A DNA stretch of 64,000 nucleotides from Achatina immaculata (lineage: Eukaryota; Mollusca; Gastropoda; Stylommatophora; Achatinidae), in assembly GCA_009760885.1 (NCBI GenBank), contig CM019719.1, positions 23,451,084 through 23,515,083 on the forward strand. Reading direction: 5' to 3'. The position numbers were made by a program, and so were the translations under genes. Under the pieces are notes generated by a model. The model was given only the letters and a program-made list of their open reading frames with translations, had not been told where the DNA came from and did no database searches. Shown here piece by piece: positions 35,160 through 46,828 of the stretch (the stretch's first letter is position 1; each line of letters opens with the position of its first letter).

Positions 35160-36448
35160 GCAGCTGGCATTATTTTCACGAAGAAGCCAACACAGTTCCA
35201 CCCGAAAAGAAAACAAGGCCAAAGAAGATCTAACCTTCGGCCAGGAGGACGCCAAAGACTGATATTAAAAATATCCTAAAAGTCTGAGAGAAATTTCATT
35301 AAGCTACACTTTCTCCTCCTCTCGTCAGATAACGACAAAGCAACGGGGAAGAGAAGGAAGAAAAAAAACTAAGGACACAACAACACGATCACACGAAGGA
35401 CAGAGAAGATAATATTTTGAAGAAAGTCTGATGAACGTCTTGTCACGTATGGACAAGCAATATCTGGCAGAGACAAGTACAAGCAGAAATCCCTCAATAA
35501 TTACAGCGAAAATAAACTCCCTTCAGTCTTTAAACCGTAGAAAATAAATTTAGGAGAAAGAAGTTGTTAATTCTGCCTTGCACAAAGAAAGCATGTTTTT
35601 CTAACCCTTTCTGTGGAAAGTGGGGATTTTTTTATGTTTGTAATAAATCCTGTCCACACCGCGGAGGCATATTAATGATCTAGGCTGCGTGTTAATGTCC
35701 TTTCAAGATATCTTTTTCTTTGAAAGCTCTGCCCATGTTGCCAATTTATTAACGTCACAAGGTTTCTAGCGACGTCGTACATCTTCAGAGTTGGGTTTCA
35801 TCTGCGACAAGATAATGTCCTCCAACTGTTCGCATGAGAGATTGTAAGAAGAGACCTGAACTTTGGATCTTAGTGGAAGCTTGCTCCAAACCAGACATCT
35901 TAGTTCCAGTTTCCTGCCAATATAGGCTTGACGTTTTTCGGCCTTTTTTTATGAAGCATTGCATGTTTGGTGACATTTAATCACGCGACACTTAATCATC
36001 GACACTTATTCATTGACACTTAATCACTGATACTTATTGGAACACTTGAAACACGCACTAACCCTAACTGTAATCTTACCTATACGCATAAAACCCTACC
36101 CCGTTGGCTGGGTGTCTGTGATTAATAGCAATTCCTGGAAGGCAGTTGACTGCATTCTCTCTACTTTCTGCTCCCAACAAACCAATTAAGAAACGGGTAC
36201 CTGATACATATTTTAAAAGGAAAATGTCGATATAAAATGTAGAATATCCACTCTGCAGTGTTTATGTGGATGTCAGGATGTTGAAATAAAACAAAAACCT
36301 CACACAAAATTATTCCAATGACAATTCGACTACAGCTGGTGGAGCTTTAAAAAATGAATAACTTAAACATAATGAAACAATACAAATAGACAGACAATTC
36401 GTATGATTAGAATATTGTCACATTCTCCTGCCCACTGTGCTAACACGG
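35160..36448. other. Spacer, no gene seen
   Basis: No motif-bearing frame. A run of GACACTTAATCA-like near-repeats lies at 35985-36030. Confidence 0.4.
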
Positions 36449-36640
36449 TCATCATCATCATCATCAGGTGCCGTGCCGACTGACGCTGGCTATTATGCTT
36501 CTCCAGAGTACACGATCCTTCATGGAGGCCATCAGCTCAGTTGGTGATCTCCTCTCACACCATCCCGTCAGACTGTCCAGTATCATTTCTCTTGGTCTTC
36601 CTCTCGATCTTCTTCCTTCTATTTTTCCTGTTGTTATAAT
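36449..36640 (-). pseudogene. LINE-A 3' fragment
   Basis: The minus strand encodes the RGRPRE to IIANA end of LINE-A. A CAT microsatellite at 36449-36467 is the LINE tail. It is truncated to under 200 bp. Confidence 0.85.
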
Positions 36641-37109
36641 ATTTTCACGAACACGATACCCACACGAAACTAATTAACTGTAAATTCAGTGCCTATTCGT
36701 CAGCAACATGTGAGCTATTTCAAGACTACACAAATGCAGCATAATAAAACTTCTCATATCACATACCAGTGGGCAGAAAGCCTAAATAGCAGACAAATGT
36801 GATAGCAGTGTCAACGACCGAAAACCAAGCTACACTTCCGTACCTTTCCTAAATTTCTTCTCTGCTGCGTACGAGTACCTGGGAACTTGGATTATGCTTA
36901 AAGGAAAGGGTATAAGCACTGGCTGGTCTGGTCATATCCTGAGAATCAACATGTAGTGATCTGAACCAAGGATTGTATTTCATCTTAATTATTAATCTCG
37001 AGAATCCTGGGGAAAGGATAACGGTGCGCCGCAGTCCTACAGCACATTAATATTTCTGTGGTCCTAAATTTATTATCAGAGAGGGGAGTGTTGAAGTCTG
37101 TTAATCACT

Positions 37110-37375
37110 TCTGACGTACCTGTGAGATCAAGACGTCCCGCGTAGTGGAGCCAGAAAAAGCTGTAATCTCAGTGTCTGGAGGATAAGGGAAATTTGACAT
37201 ATTTATGGGAACTCGTTAAAGAACTTTTTCTTCCAATATGGTGGGACATGATAAGGGACCAGTATTGCCCTATTCGGTTATGGATGCTTTTCTTCCCTTG
37301 TGGTGGGACACTGTAAGGACCTAGTATTGTCCCATTCGGTTAAGGGACCATTTTTTTCCAGTGTGGTGGGACGCT
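37110..37375 (+). repeat. Long inverted repeat, left arm
   Basis: Matches the reverse complement of 38316-38562. Shared blocks include GTGAGATCAAGACGTCCCGC, GGGAAATTTGACA and CTCGTTAA, then about three 60-bp subrepeats with GTGGGACACTGTAAGGACC and TCCCATTCGGTTAAGG. It may be the end of a foldback or TIR transposon. Confidence 0.75.
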
Positions 37376-37631
37376 GTATTATCTTCTCACGCCACGAGCC
37401 ATATCTGAAAAGTAATTAACAGCCACCGTGAGAGATATTTAACAGTAACAAGTGTTTTTTTACAGTTAAAACAGCTCAGGGAAACATGTTTCGAGTCTTC
37501 CCAACAGAGTAGGTTCGGATGCAGTGCCTAACCAACACAAGACAATTTGGCGCAGTATAACCAAGCTTTGATAGATGAACGTATCAGATGAAAAAGACGG
37601 TACGTGACCTAATGGTGCCGGAGTTTTTACT

Positions 37632-37836
37632 CTGGACATTCTGACCCTGGACATTTTGACCATGGACATTTTGAACATTTTTATCATGGACATTTTGAAC
37701 ATTTTTATCATGGACATTTTGAAGCTGGGCATTTTGAACATTTTTATCATGGACATTTTGAAGCTGGACATTTTGAACATTTTTACCATGGACATTTTGA
37801 AGCTGGACATTTTGACCCTGGACATTTTGGCGCCGG
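37632..37836. repeat. Minisatellite between the inverted arms
   Basis: Copies of TGGACATTTTGAACATTTTT and TGGACATTTTGAAGC, about 12-24 bp, between the arms of the long inverted repeat. Confidence 0.85.
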
Positions 37837-38315
37837 TATATTTATGAGTCCGAGGCCGGCCTGAACTGACCGTTCAATAATTATAACTGTTTAACTATGT
37901 GCTTGTTGTCTGACACATGTATCATCTGATACGCTTCATAACTGTCAAGCATTAATGATCTTGACTCTTCTTCATTAAAGAAGTTTTAATTTCAATGAAA
38001 GGAGAAAACACTAGAAATAAAGTTCTTTTAAAACACATTCCTTTCCTTGGAAACTCACAGTTAGGTATTCATATTTATCAAAGTTGGAAACATTTTATTT
38101 GATTGTTTTATCTACTAAGATATTTTCTCCTTCTGTGTGTTGGGACTTAGCCTTGCAGAATCTGTTCGTAGAGGCATCGTTTTCCTGAACACTTCTCAAT
38201 TCGTCCTTGAATCTCTACATGGAAGGATGATCCAATCAAAAGCCTGCGCCAAAGCCCTGCTTCAGTGCTAAAAAAATTAAACATGTTTAAAACAATCAAA
38301 TCAAAACAAAACATC

Positions 38316-38562
38316 ACACTGGAAGGAAATGTCCCTTAGTCAAATGGGACAATACTGCCATATTGGAAAAAAAAGGTTCCTTAGCCGAATGGGATAATAT
38401 CAGGTCCTTATAGTGTCCCACTGGAAAGAAATGTTTCTTAACGAGCTCCCACAAATCTGTCAAATTTCCCGTATCATCCCAGCAACTGGGATCACATCCT
38501 TTCAGAGCCCACTACGCGGGAGGCCTTGATCTCACAGCTGTACCGGAAAATCTTCCATTATC
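38316..38562 (-). repeat. Long inverted repeat, right arm
   Basis: Reverse-complement partner of 37110-37375, roughly three-quarters identical by eye. The interior (37376-38315) holds the minisatellite and otherwise unrecognised sequence. No transposase frame is visible. Confidence 0.75.
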
Positions 38563-39244
38563 TCGTAACGTTCTCTTCACAGTTTCCTCGAGTGTTTTTA
38601 GGCGGTTTTCACACTTTTTTAAAATACGGTTCATCTTTCTGAAGAAACGTAAATAAGGTAGTTACCACACATCATTCCTTCTCGCATTATCACTCTACAT
38701 TATTTGTTAGCGCCCCGCTGTTAAAACAAATACTAGGACAACAAGCACTACATAATGTGAACGGAACAAATTCCTGCGGGATTACTTGGATAACCCGAGA
38801 TTTCATCTTTGTTCAGAAACAACCATTTGAAATATTAATGAGCTTAATGTGTTTTCTGTCAACAAAAAACCGCATGGAAGTGGCTATACAGACAAACTTT
38901 CGCAAACGTGGGAGTCCAGACAAGAACAGCTATACTCGGATATAACAATAAGAACAGCCATCAAAACAAACCGCAGAGAGAACTTGCTAATAAGATGGGC
39001 CACGGAGAAATAATGAGGTTGGTGCGGCAGTAAAATATGAGTGCCTGCTACTTATCCAGGAGACGAGGGTTACAGTTCTGGTAAGGTCAGGTTTTGTTTT
39101 ACTCTAGGGGGAGGGGGATATAAACCTAATCTCAACTTCAGGGTATTCCCTTCCCTTCCCCATACCCCTCCCCCCACCCAGAGAAGCGGACCCAGGAAAA
39201 CGGGTTTATCCAGTGTAATGACAGTATGAAGAGAGAGGAAGAGA
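38563..39244. other. Spacer, no gene seen
   Basis: Mixed sequence with a G-rich patch near 39105. No supported feature. Confidence 0.4.
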
Positions 39245-39405
39245 TTAATTGATTGATTGATTGATCTTTATTTCAAAAGGGTTAAGAATTCGGCACGAAT
39301 GCCGGTCTGACATTTTGCCCTTTATCATACAACTTTGACTCTGTTCCAGACATTCTTCAAATATGCTGCTCATATAACAAACATAATTAACATTAAAGTA
39401 GCTAC

Positions 39406-39414
39406 ATATCTCTC

Positions 39415-39447
<33 letters not shown>

Positions 39448-41935
39448 GAACCTTAAGTGCCCAAGGCACATGGGTTCCGCAAGGGTTTTCCACAAATGCC
39501 CGTCCTTCGCCATTTTTTCTGCTCTTGCCCAGGTGAGCCCTCTATTACTCAACATCCTTTCTGTTGTTCTTCTCCATGTCTCTTTTGGTCTACCCTTACT
39601 TTTGTTACCCTGTGGTGTCCATCTTATTGCTATTTTTGGTAGTGAGTTGTCAGTCATTCGGAGCACATGTTCCAACCATTGCCAGCGTCTTTCCTCAATA
39701 ATTGTTGTCAGTGGCTTCATCTGCATTTCTGCCAATAAGATGTTATTTCTTATGGTGTTTGGCCAAAATATTTTTTTAATTCTTCGTAAATATTTAGTCT
39801 GGAAAGAATTCAACTTGTTTTCTATGGTTTTGGTGATTTTCCAGCATTCACTTCCATAGAGTAGTACACTTAGAACATTACTCTTAAATATCCTGATTTT
39901 CATATTTATGCTTAGTTTTTTTTTAAAATTTCCATATAGTCTGCAGCACTGCAAAGGCCTGGTTTGCTCTAGTAAGTCTGCTGTTGATGTCCTCTGTGCT
40001 GTCTCCATTTTCTACTACTCTACTGCCAAGGTATATTGACCTCCTCCACTAACTTGCTATCTACTCTGAGTACATTTCTGTTGTTCACATTTTGCTTCAT
40101 TAACTTTGTCTTTCCTACGTTGATCTTTAGTCCTATGTTGTTTGCATTCTGAGTTAGCTTGTTTATTTTATCTTGCATATCTTTGTGACTGACTGATAAT
40201 AGACAAATGTCGTCCGCAAAGTCAAGGTGCTCCAGCACTGTGTCAAGGGTCCATTGTAATCCTCTGCGTTTGTCTGATGTTGCCTCCTTCATTAACCAGT
40301 CTACTGCCAAGATAAATAATGTTGGTGATAGTACACATCCCTGTTTCACTCCTGTTTGTACCCTAAAGCTGCTGGAGGTATGTTCTCCACAGATCACTTT
40401 TCACTGAAAACCCTCATATAGGGCTTTGATTACATTTACTATCTTATGGGGGAGGCCATGCCATCTTAGGATTTTCCACAGTGCATATCTGTTGACACTG
40501 TCAAAGGCTTTCTCAAAATCTATGAATAATGCATATGTTGTGCTATGCCACTCATTTGCCTGTTCTAATATTTGTCTAAGTACAAATATGTGGTCTATGC
40601 ATGATCTTCCTTTCCTAAATCCTGCCTGCTCTTTCCGAAGTTTTTCCTCAAGTGCTTGTACAATTCTGTTGATGATTATTCTGCAAAAATACTTTACTGG
40701 TGAGTGGCAGTAGGGTAATGCCTCTCCAGTTCCCACAATCTCTGAGGTCACCCTTCTTTGGTAGTTTTACTATAAGCCCAGTTTTCCACTCCTCTGCGGC
40801 TTTTTCTAGATCTCAAATTTGTTGTAGTATCTGGCAAAGTTGTTTTGGTGTTTCTGTTTCTTCTGCTGTCAACATCTCAGCAGTCACTTCATCTTCACCT
40901 GGTGCCCTGTCTGATTTTAGCTTCTTTATTGCATCTTTTACTTCACTTATTGTTATTGGTCCTGTATTGATGTTTAGTTCCGTTTTTGCTTCAGGTATGT
41001 CTATTGTTTGTGCTGCTTGTGTTCTGTTTAGTAGGGTGTTAAAGTGTTCCCTCCATCTTTCAATTTTTTCTCTTTCTCCACTGACCAGTTGTCCATTTGG
41101 TGTCCTTACTGCACTTTCACATCTTGTGTTGAAGTTACCTGTCATCTGTTTTGAGATTTTATATATGGTTTTCATATCATTTATATATGCTGCTTCTGAT
41201 AAGTTGTCATAGTATTGACGTTTATCTTGACGGCATGATTCCTTCACTTCTTTGTCTTTTTGTGCATAATTACGTAAAACTTGTTCTTTAAGCCGTTGTG
41301 ATTTGGTATTCAGTAATTTTTTTCTTGATTTCTTTTCTTTGCCCTATCTTTTCCCATGTGGTCTTGCTTATCCATTCCTCTTTTCTCCGTTTCCGATATC
41401 CCATCACCTCTTTTGCTGTTTCCTGTAGTGTTTTACTGAACTCTAGTATGGACATTTCTGCTTCGTCTTGTAGGACACTGAAGCGGTTCTTAAGTACTAT
41501 TGAGAAATTATTTCTTGTTTGCTGATCTTTCAATTTTCTTGTATCAAAACGTATCTTTCTGTGTTCTCCGATTTTGGATTTCCTTAATTTTAGTTTTATT
41601 TTTGCTACCAGAAGGTTGTGATCACTTCCTACATCTGCTCCTTTCCAGCTGCCTATTTGCATCTTGTGTTTAGGTTCCAGGAGATCTGCAGTCGGGCTGG
41701 GGACTTCCAGTGGCTGGCTTTCATCCACAACCTTCATGGGCTCAGTTTCCTGATAAGCATTTCTCCTTCCACCTGCATTTGTTTTTTCCATTGCTTCCGT
41801 TTCTGTAGCAGTCTGATATTTTTTTTACCAGATAGAGTTGCTGGCCCTATGCCGAACCCTCCTTAGTCGCCTTTTACGATCATGCGTGGTAGGGTACAGT
41901 GGTCCTATTCTTTGCAGATCCCGGGTACCACACGG
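39406..41935 (-). mobile_element. LINE-B, near-full reverse-transcriptase region, dead
   Basis: Read on the minus strand from 41935. The sequence opens CCCCCGTGTGGTACCCGGG. A frame to 41288 holds the end of an APE-type endonuclease (ADVGSDHNLLVAKIKLKL). Frames from 41247 to 40020 give the reverse transcriptase: APGEDEVTAEML, QAGFRKGRSCIDHIF, motif A FIDFEKAFDSVN, motif B GVKQGCVLSP, and motif C FADDICLL with the catalytic Asp pair. The C-terminal part (40008-39406) ends GRPKETWRRT and a GA-repeat tail. Stops near 40812, 40400 and 40019, plus frameshifts, inactivate it. The N-terminal endonuclease is missing. Clade not resolved, possibly RTE-related. Confidence 0.9.
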
Positions 41936-41938
41936 GGG

Positions 41939-41943
41939 ACATA

Positions 41944-42003
<60 letters not shown>
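41939..42003. repeat. TA tract at LINE-B 5' junction
   Basis: Two TA runs between the LINE-B 5' end and the split ATCA-tailed element. Confidence 0.9.
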
Positions 42004-42311
42004 AATGACTATCTGCCAAACAGAAATTTCGGTACCATTCAGAATAAACAATTAACCGAATTCGGTGCCTGTAAGAGTAGTCTAAAATAACTTTTAAGTG
42101 TTATGATTCATGCAGACATGCAGACGACATCAAATAGATATTGGAAAAATCTGTAGCTGTAGGAAGGAGTATAGTTTATATTTTATATACAGGATGGGAT
42201 AGTATTCCAAAAATGAGCAACAGAATAAGTAAAGCTTTTCTTGTGAAGATAAAGTCTAGGTTTTGGAAGACATATCTTATGTGTTAGCTGCACTTTTGGC
42301 TAAATTTAAAC

Positions 42312-42368
42312 AGAAAGATTGACTGACTGATTGATTGATCTTTATTTCAAAAGGGTTAAGAATTGGGG

Positions 42369-42425
<57 letters not shown>

Positions 42426-42780
42426 AATTTATAATACAACTTTCACTCTATTCCAGACATTCTACAAATATGTTGCTTACACAACAAAGTTAATTAACAA
42501 TAAAGTAACTACATACACATACAAATGACTAACCACATACACATAAAAATGACTAACTACATACACATAAAAATGACTAACTACATACACATATAAATGA
42601 TTAACTACATACGCATAAAAATGACTAACCACATACGCATAAAAATGACTAACTACATACACATATAAAGGACTAACTGCATACACATTTAAAGGACTAA
42701 CTACATACACATATAAATGACTATCTACGACACAAAAATTTCATTACTATTCAGAATAAACAATTAACTGAATACAGAGA
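42312..42780 (-). mobile_element. ATCA-tailed element, copy 3, with expanded minisatellite
   Basis: The 3' tail (ATCA repeats, AATAAAG, CTTTTGAAAT) lies at 42312-42360 and the 5' half at about 42720-42780 (GATAGTCATTTATATG, GTTAATTGTTTATTCTG). TA repeats (42375-42418) and a 24-bp array (42512-42730) interrupt it. Confidence 0.75.
42512..42730. repeat. 24-bp minisatellite derived from the ATCA-tailed element
   Basis: About nine copies of ACTAACTACATACACATA plus AAAATG. The unit is recognisable as the GTCATTTATATGTGTATG segment of the host element, so the array grew by amplification of that segment. Confidence 0.85.
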
Positions 42781-42895
42781 TAGAGAAAGAGAGAGAGTGT
42801 AGAGAAAGAGAAAGAGAGGGAGAAGGAGACGGAAAAAAAGAAGGAGAAAGAAAGAGAGGGAGAAAGAGAGAGGAAGAGAAAGAAAGTGAGAGATT
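42777..42895. repeat. GA-rich purine tract
   Basis: AGAGAAAG-type purine repeats, truncating the ATCA-tailed element. Confidence 0.85.
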
Positions 42896-43179
42896 CAAAT
42901 ATTCGCAATGCCCAACCAAAAAAGATAACAGTCAACAATTTGAAAATGAAGGACCAGACCGTAGTTTCTGCACTATAAATAGCACGACCATCACAAAAAT
43001 ACTACCAATAGAATTTTCCAGCATATATTTCTATTAACTCAGCACTGGGACGTACACTTCCAGTATCCAAATTTTCACAAATAGGAAACAACAAGGCTTT
43101 CTCACAGTAAAGTAAGAGAGCGCAGTTATTGTATATACGGTTAGACCTTGCGAAAGTCGTAAACAAAGCACTTTTAGAC

Positions 43180-44077
43180 TTCTTCTTGTTCTTCTTCGTT
43201 TGCTTCTAAAGACCGCCCTGTGATCATACTGAATTTACGCCTGTGGTCCTCGGTAAGTCCCGTGGTCCCCCATGTGGTCCCCGAAAGGACCACACGAGAT
43301 CCCCGAGAGGACCACAAGAGATTCAGAGTATCGTAGGGCTTGAGCCTGTACTCTTGGTGGGTCTCAGAAGCGGGATTGCGTGACACCGTGGTTTTCGTTG
43401 CACCAGTTTAGTCTAGAATTGGACTTTCTCACTGGAAGACCTCGACGTGTTTAGAATATCAGTGTATCCCCGCTGGGCCAGAGTTGGACTTTCTCACCGG
43501 AAAACCTCGGCGTGTTTTGAGATACCCGTGTATCGCCGCCGGGTGAGAGGTGGTTGCCCATCCAGTCCAGGGTTGGACTTTCTCACCGGAAAACCTCAGC
43601 ATGATTAGGATACGCATATATCCCCTCTCGGTGAGAGGTGGTTGTCTATAGAGTGCCCTGGTCCAGTGTCTCCGACTTCAGCATTTTGTGGTCGTGGCCG
43701 CTACCCTTCCTAGTTGTTACCAGGATGGAGTTTTTGTCCAGGATGATGAATCCTCGCCACTAGTGACTTCCGCCCCTGGGTTGAGCCGGTTTAGGCATAT
43801 TATCCCAGTATGGGCGTGTTTGGGACATGCCCGACCTCTAAAGCAGAGGCATATTTCACCAGCGTAGGTGTATTTCGGACGTGGCCGGCCTCTAGAGCAG
43901 AGGTGCCGTGGTATGTGTAGCTCTCGTAGCGATACTACTGGACATACCGATTTGACTGCTTGCTTCGCTTTATCCTTTCACCACCTTTTCCGCAGTGGTG
44001 CCGCATGGCAACCCCATTTGCACCTTTCTTCACTGGCTGGGAAGAGCACCGCTCCACTCACAGCAGCTGAATGAGTG
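43180..44077 (-). mobile_element. NC900 copy 2, 898 bp, with 12-bp TSD
   Basis: GCACTTTTAGAC occurs at 43168-43179 and again at 44078-44089, flanking exactly this block. Removing it restores the host element. On the minus strand it starts CACTCATTCAGCTGC and ends with a GAA-rich tail (ACGAAGAAGAACAAGAAGAA), as expected for LINE-type retrotransposition. It aligns with copy 1 throughout, including the doubled GGACTTTCTCACCGGAAAAC block. No conserved frame between copies. Confidence 0.85.
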
Positions 44078-44203
44078 GCACTTTTAGACAAGAAAGAAAG
44101 ACAAATGACAAGAGAATTACCTGAGACTCGAACCCCGTACTCCGGTAGGACGAGCAACCGTCTAGCCACGAGAGAACAGCGTACTAATTACAGCCGTCTA
44201 GAC

Positions 44204-44219
44204 CCCCCCCCCCCCCCCC
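44204..44219. repeat. Poly-C run
   Basis: A run of about 16 C inside the TIR element. Length is likely unreliable in assembly. Confidence 0.8.
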
Positions 44220-44899
44220 ACTCAAGATGTTTGAAAGCTAAGCCGTCATTGGCTGTCTGAATGAAACGAAAATCGTGACAACTAGAAAGAAAACGAGGAC
44301 GTGACACAGAAATTTCGTCGCTTAGATTCGGTCTCTGGCATGTACCGACTTTCAGACACAAACATACATACACGGTCTCTGCAAATGTCTAGTGCGCAAT
44401 GAGCAACAGTAACAACGAGCAAACAAATACTTTTTTATACCGGGGTTCGAACCTCGGGTGCTACCTCTTGTACTTTTTCTTTCTCTCATGTTCAAAAGTG
44501 CTTTGTTTACGACTTTCTCTAGGTCTTACCATACAAACACTGATCACTCAGAAACTGCCTTTATGTGAAAAGTATTTGTTTATTTGTTGTTATTGTCGCT
44601 CACTGTGCAGTAGACATCAGCAGGAGACCATATTTATGTTTGTGTCTTAAGTGTGGTACCTGCGAGAGACTGAATCTCATTGGCGGAATTTCTATGCCAT
44701 GGCCTTGTTTCCTTTCTAAGTGCCAGGACTTCGCAAACAGTGTACTAAATCATTTTACTGTGTTAAAGCCTCATTGTTTCTCATTTCAAAAATTGGTGCC
44801 AGATGATCACATAACATTGGAGTGGAAGAGCAAGGGTCCACAGCCAGGTGGATTCCTAGGAAAGAAAACAGTTTGTCCTTGAACAATTTTATCTGCCCC

Positions 44900-45334
44900 G
44901 TCTTATCTGCAATGTACAAGAACTAGACTAACTTAGAAATTGTCTGATCTGCAAAACGTAAGACTATTTAAAAAAACAAACTAGGAGCAGATGAATTAAT
45001 TAATGACCATACAGTTGAAAGGTTTCGGTTTACACCTTAATCATACAAAAACATACAGGACAAAGAGACAGGAAAAGAAGAGAAAATGTAGAATCACATC
45101 AGTGGAGAAGATAATAGTATAAAGGGTGCACTTCCTGCGCTGTGACCTGCAAGAAGGTGCGTCTGGGAGTGCGTGTGGTGTGTGATGTCAGTCAGACTGG
45201 TTGGTGGTAAAGAGGGGAGTGGTGAAAAGAGGAAAGGAGAGGTAAAGACGCAGTGGTTGTCAATCCGAGAACAGAGTGGATGGAGTAGATGAATGTGTTT
45301 GCACATATTACACACTCTCTATATTGCACAGAGC
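44900..45334. other. Spacer, no gene seen
   Basis: No supported feature. Confidence 0.4.
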
Positions 45335-45402
45335 TAATAGATGTTAAAACTATTTAAATCAAAGGCAGAAACCTTTGTTTTAAATAGTTTTAATATCTGT
45401 TA
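45335..45402. other. 68-nt near-perfect hairpin
   Basis: Arms 45335-45365 and 45372-45402 pair over 31 positions with two G-U wobbles and one mismatch. The loop is CAGAAA. The stem is AU-rich. Size and shape recall a microRNA precursor or a MITE remnant. Nothing else supports either. Confidence 0.6.
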
Positions 45403-45473
45403 TTACATACAGTTTTACCTTAGAGACTTTGTGTATATTTTATATTAAGTTATATATATTAATTAAGCAAAAT

Positions 45474-46101
45474 GTGAACAACAGAAATGTACTCAGAGTA
45501 GATAGCAAGTTAGTGGAGGAGGTCAATATACCTTGGCAGTAGAGTAGTAGAAAATGGAGACAGCACAGAGGACATCAACAGCAGACTTACTAGAGCAAAC
45601 CAGGCTTTTGCAGTGCTGCAGACTATATGGAAATAAAAAAAAACTAAGCATAAATATGAAAATCAGGATATTTAAGAGTAATGTTCTAAGTGTACTACTC
45701 TATGGAAGTGAATGCTGGAAAATCACCAAAACCATAGAAAACAAGTTGAATTCTTTCCAGACTAAACGTTTACGAAGAATTAGAAAAATATTTTGGCCAA
45801 AAACACCATAAGAAATAACATCTTATTGGCAGAAATGCAAATGAAGCCACTGACAACAATTATTGAGGAAAGACGCTGGCAATGGTTGGAACATGTGCTC
45901 TGAATGACTTACAACTCACTACCAAAAATAGCACTAGGACGGACACCACAGGGTAACAGAAGTAAGGATAGACCAAAAGAGACATGGAGAAGAACAACAG
46001 AAAGGATGTTGAGCAATAGAGGGCTTACTTGGGCAAGAGCAGGACAGGCATTTGTAGAAAACCCTTGCGGAAGCCCCATGTGCCCTGGGCACTTAAGGTT
46101 C

Positions 46102-46104
<3 letters not shown>
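45474..46104 (+). pseudogene. LINE-B copy, 5'-truncated
   Basis: The plus strand covers the C-terminal part of LINE-B, from NVLRVDSKLVEEVNIPWQ to the GGGCACTTAAGGTTCAG 3' end, then a TA tail (46105-46141). Landmarks are KIRIFKSNVLSVLLYGSECW and RPKETWRRTTERMLSN. It shares with 39406-41935 the frame break immediately before the METAQRTSTADLL codons. Stops and frameshifts make it dead. Confidence 0.88.
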
Positions 46105-46141
<37 letters not shown>

Positions 46142-46144
<3 letters not shown>

Positions 46145-46828
46145 TAGATCCAGAAGCTTCCCGTGTATCTCAGATCTGATTCCTGAAATTTTCAGTGAAA
46201 AAAAAAACTGAATACAGGCAAACCAGCCTTACAAAGCCACAGATCATCCGAGAAAGTACTCCTTTTTTTTTACTTTCAAATAACTTTAGTAATATAAGCA
46301 CTTAAATAAACGGGACTTTATTTGTAATAAAATACTAAAGTTATTTTCCATACACCGACTAAATAGCATCAAGTTTGTGTGTCGTCTGTATAACGGAAAC
46401 TTGACGTGAACTGCCAAGACACGAAAGTATTCCTGATTTTCCATCTCGCCGAGCGTCCATATACATTATTCCACAGACAATATGTTTATATAAATGTGAC
46501 AATAAAGAAAAGAAAAACATATTTTTACGTACAAGAAAGAATGAAATTTATTACCAAAGTCTGAAGAACTAGGCACGCAAGCTCATCTAATATTTCGACC
46601 AAATTTGGTTTTAAAGTCAGTTTATTTAAAGAAAGTTTTACACACAAAGAATACGAGAAACATTTATGACAACAAACTAAAATCAACAGTCACTCTAGCA
46701 CATACACACACACAACACACACACAAATGATAATATTAATAAAAAGTGTGACGAAAATGCAGTTCAGTCACAACGATGATTGAAACTAAAGGCTGAGAAA
46801 AAAATATGCCATGACTGCAGCAAATGGT
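46142..46828. other. Spacer, no gene seen
   Basis: AT-rich with a short CA tract near 46705. No supported feature. Confidence 0.4.

Larger units (their letters stand above)
39252..42310 (-). mobile_element. ATCA-tailed element, copy 2, split by LINE-B
   Basis: Its 3' end is at 39252 (ATCA repeats, AATAAAG, TTAACCCTTTTG) and runs to about 39404. The 5' half lies at 42004-42310 (GATAGTCATTTATA, GAATTCGGTTAATTG, TTAGACTACTCTTACAG). LINE-B fills the gap. The break is at the same internal GTCATTTATATG site where copy 1 and copy 3 are disrupted. Confidence 0.75.
43067..44796. mobile_element. TIR-bounded element, split by NC900
   Basis: The left end (43067-43112) and the reverse complement of the right end (44749-44796) share CCAAATTTT, GGAAACAA-AAGGCTTT and ACAGTAAA blocks. 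The interior has inverted halves: CGTAAACAAAGCACTTTTAG left and AAAAGTGCTTTGTTTACG right, and a tRNA-like B box (GGGTTCGAACC) in each half. It is about 800 bp without the insertion. No transposase frame, so probably a non-autonomous MITE-like element. A shorter relative lies at 61572-61940. Confidence 0.65.

Noticed and set aside
36060..36110. AAACCCTACCCC as a telomere-like sequence
   Set aside because: Single occurrence, not a tandem array.
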